DNA of 38,182 bases from Candidatus Pollutiaquabacter sp. (GCA_947465495.1 CANIAS010000023.1:1-38182); one strand, 5' to 3'. Positions 24,789 to 33,765 are shown, counted from the first letter of the stretch. Notes: generated from the sequence alone by a model not told the origin. A program made the numbers and translations.

Positions 24789-26660
24789 ATGAACATCCGA
24801 TTCTCAGACAAGAACACCCCCCGTTGGATCATCTTCCTGATTGACTGTGGCATCTGCTTTATTGCCATGATGCTGGCTTATCAAGTACGTTTCAATTTCA
24901 GAGTCCCGGAAAGCGAAATCCAACTTTGGTACTATTCCATCCCCGCATTGATGGGCGTGCGCATCATTAGTTTTCTAGTGTCGAGAATGTATCAAGGAAT
25001 CATTCGATACACCAGTAGCCGAGATGCATTACGTATATTTTATACTATCACCACTGGATCAATCGTTTTGTCAGTTGGCAACGTTATTTCTTATCACTAT
25101 TATGGCTTTTTTGTAGTACCCTACTCGATCATTATCATCGAGTATTTTGCGTCAGTATTCACGCTTTCTGCCTTCCGCATCCTGGTTAAATCCATCTACC
25201 TGGAAATACGAAATCCTAGCAAAGACCGAAAAGCGGTTATCATTTATGGTGCTGGAGAATCCGGAGTTATCACCAAGCGTACACTCGATCGCGATGCCGG
25301 TAGCCGCTATAGAGTAATTGCCTTCGTGGATGATGATCCTTCCAAATCCGGAAAAACGGTGGAGGGTGTCCGGATTTTCAATTCTATTGAATTAGAAGAC
25401 TTATTGCGCTCCAACACCGTAGCTCAACTGATCATCAGTATACAGAATATCAATCCTTCCGTGAAGCAGGAATTAATTGAACGTTGTCTGAATCATCAGG
25501 TAAATGTTTTGAACGTGCCAGCCGTCTCAAATTGGATTAACGGTGAACTTAGTTTCAACCAGATCCGCAACCTGCGCATCGAAGACCTATTAGAGCGAGA
25601 TGCGATACGCCTTGACATGGATCTGATACGCAATGAGCTAACCGGAAAAACAATTCTCGTGACAGGAGGCGCCGGTTCTATTGGCTCCGAAATCGTGCGG
25701 CAAGTGCTTGCCTTCCAACCCAAGAAAGTCATCGTCCTGGATCAGGCTGAAACCCCACTCTACGATCTTGAACTTCAAATTCGTGAAAAATTCCATTACA
25801 ACAATCTCGAAACTGTAATTGCAGACGTTCGGCAACACGATCGAATGGCTCGCGTGTTTGATGCATTTCATCCACAAGTTGTCTTTCATGCAGCAGCCTA
25901 CAAGCATGTACCGGTGATGGAAACCAACCCTTCTGAAGCCATCTTGACAAATGTTCATGGCACCAGAATTTTGGCAGATCTCTCCCATGAAACGGGTGTA
26001 GAAACTTTCATTCTCATCTCGACTGACAAGGCCGTTAATCCGACCAATATCATGGGAGCGACCAAGCGTACCGCTGAAATCTACTGCCAATCACTTGGAC
26101 GAACTTCAAAAACCCGTTTCATTACCACTCGTTTTGGAAATGTACTTGACTCCAACGGCTCGGTCATTCCAAGATTCAAGAAACAAATTGAAGATGGCGG
26201 CCCCATCACTGTAACCCATCCGGAGATTACAAGGTTTTTTATGACCATTCCAGAAGCTTGTCAGCTGGTGCTTCAAGCAGGCTCTTTTGGAAAAGGCGGG
26301 GAAATTTTCCTGTTTAATATGGGTAGAAGTGTAAAAATCGTAGACCTAGCAAAAAAGATGATCCAACTAGCCGGTCTAGAAGAAGGAAGAGATATTCAAA
26401 TCATCTATACCGGCCTAAGACCTGGCGAGAAAATATACGAAGAGTTATTAGCGGATTCGGAAACTACGCTACCTACCCATCACGATAAAATACTGATTGC
26501 AAAAGTTCGTGAGTATGATTTTGAACATGTAAAAACAGACATCAACGAACTGATCGATCTATTTAAAGAGCAGAACAACGACTCGATTGTAACCAAACTA
26601 AAATCAATCGTACCTGAATACATTTCAGCCAACTCAGTCTTTGCTGCCTTAGACAAATAA
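24789..26660 (+). CDS. Membrane-bound UDP-sugar 4,6-dehydratase, CapD / FlaA1 / PglF type
   Basis: 623 residues. Four hydrophobic segments lie in residues 12-135. A first Rossmann domain follows (IIYGAGESG, 151-159), then the catalytic short-chain dehydrogenase domain with VTGGAGSIGSE (291-301). The active-site stretch STDKAVNPTNIMGATKR (411-427) has Thr412, Asp413 and Lys414, with Met422 where ordinary SDR enzymes have Tyr, and Lys426. This substitution is characteristic of PglF-like UDP-GlcNAc 4,6-dehydratases. They start synthesis of di-N-acetyl-bacillosamine, FucNAc or QuiNAc-type sugars for capsule, O-antigen or glycoprotein glycans. It is divergent from the GT4-like gene. The exact product cannot be told from sequence alone. 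Confidence 0.93.
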   Translation: MNIRFSDKNTPRWIIFLIDCGICFIAMMLAYQVRFNFRVPESEIQLWYYSIPALMGVRIISFLVSRMYQGIIRYTSSRDALRIFYTITTGSIVLSVGNVISYHYYGFFVVPYSIIIIEYFASVFTLSAFRILVKSIYLEIRNPSKDRKAVIIYGAGESGVITKRTLDRDAGSRYRVIAFVDDDPSKSGKTVEGVRIFNSIELEDLLRSNTVAQLIISIQNINPSVKQELIERCLNHQVNVLNVPAVSNWINGELSFNQIRNLRIEDLLERDAIRLDMDLIRNELTGKTILVTGGAGSIGSEIVRQVLAFQPKKVIVLDQAETPLYDLELQIREKFHYNNLETVIADVRQHDRMARVFDAFHPQVVFHAAAYKHVPVMETNPSEAILTNVHGTRILADLSHETGVETFILISTDKAVNPTNIMGATKRTAEIYCQSLGRTSKTRFITTRFGNVLDSNGSVIPRFKKQIEDGGPITVTHPEITRFFMTIPEACQLVLQAGSFGKGGEIFLFNMGRSVKIVDLAKKMIQLAGLEEGRDIQIIYTGLRPGEKIYEELLADSETTLPTHHDKILIAKVREYDFEHVKTDINELIDLFKEQNNDSIVTKLKSIVPEYISANSVFAALDK

Positions 26661-26683
26661 TTAGTCTATACTTTCAGCCTGTA

Positions 26684-27103
26684 TTATAGTTCGCCTTCAT
26701 AACCAAGAATAGCTTCCTTCCAACGTTCAGGAACTTGAATTGATTGCCGATTTACATAATCAAAGGCCACCAACACCGTTCGGGCATCTGCCATCAGCAA
26801 TTCTTCCACACCATTTTTTTTAACAATTCTATACTCCAGAAGCAAACTCTTATTACCGATGCGCTCGCAACGCGTATAAACAGAAATTATATCTTTTAAC
26901 TTAATCGGCACCAAGAAGTTTAAGGTGGCTTGCGCTAAAATAATCCCTTCTTTAGACCAATCGTATTCCCACCCTACTAAATCATCAAAGTATTTTACGC
27001 GAGCTTGCTCCAAGTAGGTCAGATAATTAGCATTGTTCACGTGCCCAAATACGTCTAGATCGACAAACCGAATTTCAATAGGTGTACAATGCTTAAATGA
27101 CAT
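26684..27103 (-). CDS. Acyl-CoA thioesterase, 4HBT hot-dog family
   Basis: 139 residues, a single hot-dog fold. The active-site motif is FVDLDVFGHVNNANY with Asp15/Asp17 and His21, as in YbgC / 4-hydroxybenzoyl-CoA thioesterases. LEQARVKYFDD is the long hot-dog helix and ILAQATLNFLVPI the following strand. It hydrolyses short or aromatic acyl-CoAs (family knowledge); the substrate is unknown. It starts at ATG 27103. It follows miaE on the same strand by 84 bases and may be co-transcribed. Confidence 0.9.
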   Translation of the reverse strand: MSFKHCTPIEIRFVDLDVFGHVNNANYLTYLEQARVKYFDDLVGWEYDWSKEGIILAQATLNFLVPIKLKDIISVYTRCERIGNKSLLLEYRIVKKNGVEELLMADARTVLVAFDYVNRQSIQVPERWKEAILGYEGEL

Positions 27104-27187
27104 GGTGTGATTTGAGAGAGAGTAGAACTAAATAAGTGAAACCTGACCGCCACTAAAATGCGCAAAAAATCATTCTACAGGTAGATT

Positions 27188-27769
27188 TCAACCATGAATC
27201 GTTTCCTTTTTACCATACTTTTGAATGACTTCAGCCTCGTATTCTAGAAACTGCTTCCAACGAAGGTCTACATCCTCACCTTGTGCATACTGGCGAGCAA
27301 AATTGATAAAAAGCGCATAATGATTAGCTTCACTAATCATTAATTCTCTGTAAAAAGAACGCAACGATTGATCAGCAATATTCTCCGACAAGACTTTAAA
27401 ACGCTCGCAACTACGAGCTTCTACCAATGCAGCGAACAATAGCTGATCTATTAATGAAATGTGTTTAGCATAACCTTTTCGAACGAATTTACTTAATTCC
27501 CACACATAATCATCACGACGTTCATGTCCTAAAACAGCGCCACGCTTTTTGATGTGCTCATGTACCATTTCAAAGTGAAGCAACTCTTCACGTGCAAGAT
27601 CAATCATAGCAGTTACTAATTCAGGATACTCCGGAAATCGAATTACTAGATTGATTGCATTCGTCGCTGCCTTCTGCTCACAATAGGCATGATCTGTAAG
27701 AATTTCGTCGATATTTCGTTCAACGATATTGACCCAATATGGATCTGTAGGAAGCTTAAGACCTAACAT
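27188..27769 (-). CDS. miaE: tRNA-(ms2io6A37) hydroxylase
   Basis: 193 residues, ferritin-like diiron monooxygenase. MiaE hydroxylates 2-methylthio-N6-isopentenyl-adenosine at position 37 of tRNAs reading UNN codons, using O2. The ligand set is complete: Glu31 in YCEQKAA, Glu62 and His65 in EELLH, Glu117 in LVEARSCERF, Glu147 and His150 in SEANH. The length agrees with the family. It starts at ATG 27769 behind an exact -7 element. It requires MiaA and MiaB products as substrate; those genes are not in the window. Confidence 0.93.
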   Translation of the reverse strand: MLGLKLPTDPYWVNIVERNIDEILTDHAYCEQKAATNAINLVIRFPEYPELVTAMIDLAREELLHFEMVHEHIKKRGAVLGHERRDDYVWELSKFVRKGYAKHISLIDQLLFAALVEARSCERFKVLSENIADQSLRSFYRELMISEANHYALFINFARQYAQGEDVDLRWKQFLEYEAEVIQKYGKKETIHG

Positions 27770-27796
27770 GACCTGATTTCCTGTTTTTTAATACTC

Positions 27797-27804
27797 CAAA
27801 GTTA
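27797..27804 (-). promoter_or_regulatory. -7 element for miaE
   Basis: The minus strand reads TAACTTTG, an exact TAnnTTTG match, 28 bases before ATG 27769 (leader of about 22 bases). No -33 TTG is seen at about 19 bases. Confidence 0.4.
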
Positions 27805-27845
27805 GGAAAATCACGTGTAAGAAATAAATAGCATTCCATTTTACA

Positions 27846-28373
27846 ATGGCGGCTCACGCAGTAACCTTCTATTCATTTAAAAAGTTTGAATCCACTATGT
27901 CACCCATTTTCATTTACGAAGACAAAGCCATCCTTCCATTGACGAAGGAGCTGCGACAGCTGATCAACATCACGTTATCCGGCGGACGATTCATCCTTAT
28001 CCATCCACATTATTCCTTGATCAGGGAAGCCATGCGTTTGGATATCATTGAAGAAGAACGCTTAGACGATCTCGAAATAGTTGCCGGACAATATGAGCAA
28101 GGTGAAATGATTCAATTCAGCCGTGAAGACCTTCTCTTCCTCTATTCCTTACTTGAAATCACTTGTCGACTGTTTGTTTGCGAAATTGGTGACGACTTAA
28201 AACGCCTTGCGATAGAATGCGGAGATACCAATGAAGAAGAATTCACGCGCGTCAGAAATTTCTTCTTGCATCAGGCTGAATCTTTTTTGAAAATTACGCA
28301 AGAAGCCTTGTCGGACTGGGAAGAATTCACAAGTCTGCAGGAACGAATCGAACAGCTGAACATCTTGGCATAA
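27846..28373 (+). CDS. Unrecognised acidic helical protein
   Basis: 175 residues from ATG 27846, or 158 from the in-frame ATG at 27897 (MSPIFIYEDKA). The second start looks better: the first 17 residues are unlike the rest, and AAAGTTTG (27881-27888), one mismatch from the -7 consensus, lies just upstream of it. I recognise no family. It has a short beta-like start (IFIYEDKAILPL, GGRFILIHPH), then mostly helix rich in Glu and Leu, with a hydrophobic helix (LLFLYSLLEITCRLFVCEIG) and a coiled-coil-like C-terminus. No signal peptide or clear membrane span, so probably cytosolic. It is divergent from miaE and converges on the GT51 gene 10 bases away. Function unknown. Confidence 0.7.
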   Translation: MAAHAVTFYSFKKFESTMSPIFIYEDKAILPLTKELRQLINITLSGGRFILIHPHYSLIREAMRLDIIEEERLDDLEIVAGQYEQGEMIQFSREDLLFLYSLLEITCRLFVCEIGDDLKRLAIECGDTNEEEFTRVRNFFLHQAESFLKITQEALSDWEEFTSLQERIEQLNILA

Positions 28374-28382
28374 TCATTCAGA

Positions 28383-30317
28383 CTATTCCAACTGATCAAC
28401 AGGCAGCTCTATCAGCGTATCCTTGGGTAATAAATAATCCTTGGCTGGCCCGGTCAAAACTACATTAGGCACCAGGGCATCGTGCTGGATTTGATCTATT
28501 AAATTTTTCCTAAGCATAAAATTAGAAACCACACGGTAATAATCAGCCATATAGGGCTTTAGCGAACCAGTAGTATCGAAAGAAGAGCGGAACCATTTTG
28601 GATGTGGTAACAAACTAGCCAAGAAAATGCCTTCGGAAAGCTCTAGAGATTGTGGCGACTTGTTGAAGTAAAATCTGGAGGCCTCTCCGATTCCATACAC
28701 ATTCGGACCCAGTTCGATGATATTGAAATAAACTTCCAACATACGATCCTTACTTACCAATCGGTTGGATTCTATCAACCAAACCATTAATGCTTCCTCA
28801 GCTTTTCGGGCAATCGTTTTACGACGAGTCAAAAAGACGTTCTTCACCAATTGCATTGTAATAGTACTTCCTCCACGCACAAACTTACCTGCTTTATAAT
28901 TCGCGGCAATTGACTTCCTGAAGGCATCTTCATTGAATCCATTGTGATAGAAAAAACTTCCATCTTCTGACGTCAATACCGCGTTCTTGAAATTAGCGGA
29001 TACATTTTCTACCGCAGTAAAATCAGGATTAGTAGGCCCAATGGTAATTGAACGAATATAGCGCTCATTTTCAAAGACATCATAAACAAACTCACCATTC
29101 ATTTTTGCAATATTACTGGCCCCTAAACTTCTTAATCGAAATTTCTCTTTCTGCAACCGACAATCAAAGACTACATTATCAGGACTCGATGTAGGCAACC
29201 TGAAATTCATTTGGAAGCAAAGCTTTCCATCTGCGCGTATTCCTCGAATCTCATCAAACATACCCTGAGGCAAAGAAGCAAAGAAATCGTTAGCAGGTAA
29301 CGTATCGGTATGCAGCCGCAATGTGTACACAGATTGTGGTTGTCTGTCAATTCGAAGGAACGGATGCACAACCATTCGATCCATCACGGCACTGGAAGTA
29401 CTATCAATCTGAAGATATCCTGAGCCTGCGGAAAAATGGTAATCAAACTTAGAGAATGGAAGTTTTACGGTATCGGCAGCAATCTTTGGATGATGCAGTG
29501 ACAGTCCTTTAACAGAAAAAACACCCTGCAATTCTAATTCATCGGATGAATAATTAAATAAATTCAACGCCAACCGCAGGGTATCAAATCCCAGAGAAGC
29601 GCCAAACAACGAACCAATAACTGGTAGAATTCTATCTCTTTGGAGTGGATAAATGGACACATCAAAGGTCCGTTTACCTTGCTGGAAATCACCCTTCATT
29701 TGCCAACTCCGTCCACTGCTAAGATCAACTAAAGTCGCATGCAAATCCTGAGAAGTAGAAATAAACTCAGGTATCAGCAGGTCTGCCCTCAAGGTATCCG
29801 AACGTACTTCCAAATGCAGTTCAGAGAGATGGGAGCGCTGCGGTGCAAGTGAAAAAGCTTGTGAAAGCAGATTATTCAACAACTTCGCATAACTTGATTC
29901 AACACTAGCAGCATTTGGTATCTCAGCTGATTGATTTTGCTTCTTACCACAATAATTGGCCGTTCCATCTTTCGAACTCAACCGCAATGTCGCTCGATCC
30001 ATTTCCAGGTAACCAAATCCAGGCCTACCCATGATAAAGGAAAAAAAGGAAGGACGAACTGCCAGTGTATCAATTTGCAGTAGCGTATCACCAGCTGCAG
30101 GGACAATTCGAATGCCACTAAACCATATCGTAGAGATCCCACTCATCCCACAATGGTCAATGCTAAGGCGCCAACCATATCGTTCCTCCAATTTAATTTT
30201 GACCTTCGAAAGGACTGTGTCAAGCACAAGTACGCGCAAGGAAAAATAGGCAACCGACAAAAGCAGAAGACTAACCCCTGTCCACTTGATGATTTTTCTC
30301 AATAAATCGACTTTCAC
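28383..30317 (-). CDS. GT51 peptidoglycan glycosyltransferase with AsmA-like N-terminal region
   Basis: 644 residues from GTG 30317. A TTG at 30347 would add 10 residues but overlaps a near-consensus -7 element (TTACTTTG, 30352-30345). In TTG numbering: membrane anchor 20-42, then about 400 residues of beta-rich sequence. The opening (KLEERYGWRLSIDHCGMSGISTIW, then LEMDRATLRL) resembles AsmA / YhdP-type repeating beta-groove proteins. The GT51 lysozyme-like domain occupies about 440-610: catalytic Glu461 in SEDGSFFYHNG, GGSTITMQLVKN (492-503), EEAL (518-521), and Glu538 in RMLEVYFNIIELG. There is no transpeptidase domain. It should polymerise lipid II glycan strands at the periplasmic face. 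The AsmA-like assignment rests on pattern only. Confidence 0.88.
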   Translation of the reverse strand: MKVDLLRKIIKWTGVSLLLLSVAYFSLRVLVLDTVLSKVKIKLEERYGWRLSIDHCGMSGISTIWFSGIRIVPAAGDTLLQIDTLAVRPSFFSFIMGRPGFGYLEMDRATLRLSSKDGTANYCGKKQNQSAEIPNAASVESSYAKLLNNLLSQAFSLAPQRSHLSELHLEVRSDTLRADLLIPEFISTSQDLHATLVDLSSGRSWQMKGDFQQGKRTFDVSIYPLQRDRILPVIGSLFGASLGFDTLRLALNLFNYSSDELELQGVFSVKGLSLHHPKIAADTVKLPFSKFDYHFSAGSGYLQIDSTSSAVMDRMVVHPFLRIDRQPQSVYTLRLHTDTLPANDFFASLPQGMFDEIRGIRADGKLCFQMNFRLPTSSPDNVVFDCRLQKEKFRLRSLGASNIAKMNGEFVYDVFENERYIRSITIGPTNPDFTAVENVSANFKNAVLTSEDGSFFYHNGFNEDAFRKSIAANYKAGKFVRGGSTITMQLVKNVFLTRRKTIARKAEEALMVWLIESNRLVSKDRMLEVYFNIIELGPNVYGIGEASRFYFNKSPQSLELSEGIFLASLLPHPKWFRSSFDTTGSLKPYMADYYRVVSNFMLRKNLIDQIQHDALVPNVVLTGPAKDYLLPKDTLIELPVDQLE

Positions 30318-30433
30318 AGTTGCAATTTGGGAAAAAGTTCCCCTCAAAGTAACTAAATATCATGCACACCGAAACGTTGATAATTAGGTCAGCGTAAGTC
30401 ACAATGCTGGCACTTCCAACTTTAAATTGTTAC

Positions 30434-31690
30434 ATGATGAAACAGCTACATCCAGTCTATCTGCTCTATTTCTTTTTACTGACGCTACTGTTTTCAATTT
30501 CTTTAAGCGCTAAATCCAATATTACGGAAACGTATTATCAAACCACACATCAACAGCAACTCCAGGAGCTTCGCACTAAAGCCCAAAGTCAAGTCGACAA
30601 AAACCTCAATCGTTTCGGATTGGAATGGCTGAAAAAATACGACGTCCTTTCGGACTCTATCGCTGCCCACGAAAAATCGGATACAGTAGCGGCAATAGTC
30701 GCGCAATTCAATCGCGATGCTGCCGGCAAACTATCAACCATTGCTGCCAACAAATCAGAAGTCGAAGAATATGGCAACCAAAACACAGTAGCAAAAAAGC
30801 GTTTTCTCAACCTCTTCACCAAATCCTTAATGGCTTTGGGAGTATGGTTACTCATCATCTTCATAATGATCAGAATGCGAAATAAGAAATTACGAAAAGT
30901 AGAAGCGGTATTAGCGGCAACAAAATTACAAGCTCTTTCCACCGAGGAAGATCAAATCACTGCTAAGCAAAACGTTTCACTCTTTTCAAACAAGGCTGTA
31001 CAACTTGCTGACGCCGCCGAAATAGCACGTGAATCACATCGTCAACTAGAAATTTTTCACGAGCAACTTCCTCCCGGTGATGCAATGCTTGAGTCAACTA
31101 ATGAAGCACTAAAAATCGCAGATAAATTAGCCGTAGCACTTAATCGTGAATCGTTTATTGCTGAAAAAATCGCAGGACAAATTAGCCCTGACAATCTTGA
31201 ATTAACTGCCTGTTCTATCAACGACCTTTGCGACCAATATTTAGAAATCGCATATCAAGGCCACATACATCTATCCTCCCCACCCTTCGAGTGTATAATT
31301 ACAAAAGATCTTGAAAAAAATCTCCAGCCAATCCAGCTACACCCTACTCAGGCAGGCGCAGTGCTGTTAAATGTATTTGATAATGCCTTTAGAGCTGTTA
31401 AAGACCGGGCATCCAAAAATGAAAAAGGATACAAACCTTCCGTTGGTGTGAGTACCCGAATCCTACCTCGTTTCCTTCAGATTCGAATAAAAGACAATGG
31501 CGATGGAATACCAGAAGGCATTCGAGATAAAATACTGGATGAATTCTATAGCACACGGGCTACCGGTGAAGGAGCTGGCGCTGGACTATCAGAAGCCAAA
31601 CGTATTCTTACAACTTTACACAAAGGCGAAATTGTCATCGAATCCGAAACAGGCAAAGGCACTGATGTTTATTTGAAATTATTCCGGTAG
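30434..31690 (+). CDS. Membrane histidine-kinase-like ATPase lacking the phospho-acceptor H-box
   Basis: 418 residues from ATG 30434 (an ATG at 30404 would add ten). Positions here use the 30434 start. Membrane anchor 7-26; helical periplasmic part about 27-130; second span about 131-147; cytoplasmic helices; C-terminal HATPase domain. The CA domain is clear: SINDLCDQYLEIAYQG, N-box LLNVFDNAFRAV with Asn317, G1 box DNGDGIP (354-360), degenerate F/G2 region EFYSTRATGEGAGAGL. It matches the NtrB-like class common in Bacteroidota. The preceding helices have no AHEIxNPL-type H-box: the aligned stretch reads NVSLFSNKAVQ. ATP binding looks retained and canonical His autophosphorylation lost. It lies 3 bases before a partner gene. 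Confidence 0.8.
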   Translation: MMKQLHPVYLLYFFLLTLLFSISLSAKSNITETYYQTTHQQQLQELRTKAQSQVDKNLNRFGLEWLKKYDVLSDSIAAHEKSDTVAAIVAQFNRDAAGKLSTIAANKSEVEEYGNQNTVAKKRFLNLFTKSLMALGVWLLIIFIMIRMRNKKLRKVEAVLAATKLQALSTEEDQITAKQNVSLFSNKAVQLADAAEIARESHRQLEIFHEQLPPGDAMLESTNEALKIADKLAVALNRESFIAEKIAGQISPDNLELTACSINDLCDQYLEIAYQGHIHLSSPPFECIITKDLEKNLQPIQLHPTQAGAVLLNVFDNAFRAVKDRASKNEKGYKPSVGVSTRILPRFLQIRIKDNGDGIPEGIRDKILDEFYSTRATGEGAGAGLSEAKRILTTLHKGEIVIESETGKGTDVYLKLFR

Positions 31691-31693
31691 ATC

Positions 31694-32479
31694 ATGATCA
31701 ACAAAAAAACAATATTGGCGATTTTTATCGCGATCAACGCCGCACTTCTGCCTGCTACAGCGCAATTACAAGATGAACTGCAGCAAATGCAGAACAACGC
31801 TAGTTCCACATCAGTCAAGCCGGAAGCTCTTGACCGAATGGTCAATCGTTTGCGTGATGTGCAACCAAACAACGATCGGGAAGAACAATTATTGATGGAT
31901 ACCCACAAAGCCATAAGCAACGGCTATGCCATTAACAATCACTTTAAACCTGCTTATCGCGAATTCGCAGTTTATCTGGACCTGAAGGAAAAGCAGACTG
32001 AAAAAAAATTTTCAACTGTGGTGAATGAAGCAAAACACAGAATCGATGAAAAAGCGGGTAAACTCGACTCCGAAGTGGATGCCACTCGGAAAGCGGCGGA
32101 CGAATTGAAAAATTCAGCCGCACGTTATACTAATGCTCGTTTCGTGTATAAGAAATTCTTCTCCGCAGCAATTATTGTATTATCTGTTTTGTTTGCTTTT
32201 TCATTGTTCCGTTCTGGATTGCGCCTGTTGAATATGCGCTCAGAAACCACCGAGAAGCGAATTAAAATTGTAGAGATGCATCGTATCGCACTTATTGGAA
32301 AACTAGTAGCTGGAAACGAAAGCGGAATTTCAGCGATGATCAACGACCAACAGCTAGTAACAACAGATCTATTGAAAAGACTTGAGCTCCTAAAGCAATC
32401 CTCCACTGTGTCGACGGACCAGAAAACATTGGAAGCGCTACAGCGCCTTTCAGCCGCATTAAAAAGAATTGCTAGTTAG
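31694..32479 (+). CDS. Membrane protein with pseudo-DHp helix, partner of the kinase-like protein
   Basis: 261 residues. Signal peptide 1-23 (ending ATAQ), helical coiled-coil-like periplasmic domain 24-153, one membrane span about 155-173, and a cytoplasmic tail of about 85 residues. I know no named family. The tail segment [18 protein letters not shown] (195-212) aligns with the kinase H-box pattern xKMAxLGELxAGIAHEI. The phospho-histidine aligns with Ser210 and the following Glu with Gly211. Two further helices follow and the protein then stops, with no ATPase domain. It has the same topology as its upstream neighbour, from which it is 3 bases away. Its stop codon overlaps that of the convergent rocD by three bases. 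Confidence 0.75.
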   Translation: MINKKTILAIFIAINAALLPATAQLQDELQQMQNNASSTSVKPEALDRMVNRLRDVQPNNDREEQLLMDTHKAISNGYAINNHFKPAYREFAVYLDLKEKQTEKKFSTVVNEAKHRIDEKAGKLDSEVDATRKAADELKNSAARYTNARFVYKKFFSAAIIVLSVLFAFSLFRSGLRLLNMRSETTEKRIKIVEMHRIALIGKLVAGNESGISAMINDQQLVTTDLLKRLELLKQSSTVSTDQKTLEALQRLSAALKRIAS

Positions 32480-33720
32480 AATTTGGAAAGCGTTTTTCGT
32501 ATAATTTCCACGCACTCCATCAACTGATCTTCAGTGATGATCAGGGGTGGTGCAAATCGTATAATGTCACCGTGCGTAGGCTTGGCCAAGAGGCCATTCT
32601 CTTTTAATGCGAGACAAACATCCCATGCTGTTTTACCGTCTTTGGGAGAAATAACCATGGCACAAAATAATCCTTTGCCCCTTACCTGACGAATCATTGG
32701 GTGGTCGATGGCTGAAAGGTCTTGAATTAAGCGCGCACCTAAATGCGCTGATTTTTGAGCTAGATCTTCATCACGTAACACCTCTAGTGCAGCTATAGCT
32801 ACTCTGGCTGCCAGGGGATTTCCACCGTAGGTACTGCCATGCTGACCAGGTCTGATACAAAGCATGATTTCATCATCCGCCAAGACAGCCGATATGGGTA
32901 AAAGCCCGCCGGAAAGTGCTTTACCAAGAATGAGAATATCGCCACGCACTTGCTCATGATCGCAGGCCAGCACCTTGCCGGTACGACAAAGTCCTGTTTG
33001 AATTTCATCGTTGATAAACAACACACGATGCGATTTACATAATTCGTAACAGGATTTCAGATATCCCTGATCGGGAACAACGATACCCGCTTCCCCTTGG
33101 ATAGGCTCTACTAAAAATCCTGCTACAGTTGGATCCTTCAACGCATTCGCCAGTGCTTGTACATCGTTGTAGGGTATCTTGACAAATCCCGGTGTAAAAG
33201 GACCGAAATTCCCAAACGAATCAGGGTCGTTGGAAGCTGATATGGCAGCGATCGTCCGGCCGTGGAAATTACCTTCGCAAACAATAATCTTGGCCTGATT
33301 TTCAGCTACACCTTTCTTCTCATAAGCCCATCGACGACACAATTTAATAGCTGTCTCCACACCTTCGGCACCGGTATTCATTGGCAATACCTTATCGTAA
33401 CCAAAATATCGTGTAATGAACTCTTCATATACACCCAACTGGTCGTTATAGAAGGCTCTCGATGTAAGCGACAGCTTTTGAACCTGATCGATTAATGCTG
33501 CAACAATTTTGGGGTGATTGTGTCCTTGATTCAAGGCAGAATACGCCGACAAAAAATCGAAATAACGACGTCCCTCCACGTCCCATACATACACGCCCTC
33601 CCCTTTCTCCAACACCACTGGTAGCGGATGATAATTATGAGCGCCATATTTGTCTTCCAAAAGCATGGCTTGTTGGGAGTGATTTTCTAGAGTCATGGTT
33701 GTTTTCATAGTGCTTAGCAT
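32476..33720 (-). CDS. rocD: Ornithine aminotransferase (ornithine-oxo-acid transaminase)
   Basis: 414 residues. A class III PLP aminotransferase that moves the delta-amino group of ornithine to 2-oxoglutarate, giving glutamate semialdehyde. It opens with the family-specific [46 protein letters not shown] and [15 protein letters not shown] follow, with PLP lysine Lys267 in ILGKALSGG and the [12 protein letters not shown] loop. Later ATGs (33708, 33696) could serve as start; the longest ATG form is given. The exact -7 element TAAATTTG lies upstream. It overlaps the convergent upstream operon at the stop codons. It links arginine/ornithine catabolism to proline and glutamate. Confidence 0.95.
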   Translation of the reverse strand: MLSTMKTTMTLENHSQQAMLLEDKYGAHNYHPLPVVLEKGEGVYVWDVEGRRYFDFLSAYSALNQGHNHPKIVAALIDQVQKLSLTSRAFYNDQLGVYEEFITRYFGYDKVLPMNTGAEGVETAIKLCRRWAYEKKGVAENQAKIIVCEGNFHGRTIAAISASNDPDSFGNFGPFTPGFVKIPYNDVQALANALKDPTVAGFLVEPIQGEAGIVVPDQGYLKSCYELCKSHRVLFINDEIQTGLCRTGKVLACDHEQVRGDILILGKALSGGLLPISAVLADDEIMLCIRPGQHGSTYGGNPLAARVAIAALEVLRDEDLAQKSAHLGARLIQDLSAIDHPMIRQVRGKGLFCAMVISPKDGKTAWDVCLALKENGLLAKPTHGDIIRFAPPLIITEDQLMECVEIIRKTLSKF

Positions 33721-33757
33721 GGATTGGATCCGACATTGACAGCAACTGGCCGAGTAG

Positions 33758-33765
33758 CAAATTTA
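33758..33765 (-). promoter_or_regulatory. -7 element for rocD
   Basis: The minus strand reads TAAATTTG, identical to the octamer of the parvulin promoter, 38 bases before ATG 33720 (leader of about 33 bases). No -33 TTG is seen at 19 bases. The remaining bases up to 33904 show no gene or clear structure. Confidence 0.4.

Noticed and set aside
25638-26090. 150-codon minus-strand open frame inside the sugar dehydratase gene.
   Set aside because: Antisense to the conserved catalytic SDR domain, with no independent coding sign.
30434-32479. The kinase-like pair as an ordinary two-component system.
   Set aside because: No response regulator is adjacent and neither protein has a recognisable phospho-histidine box.
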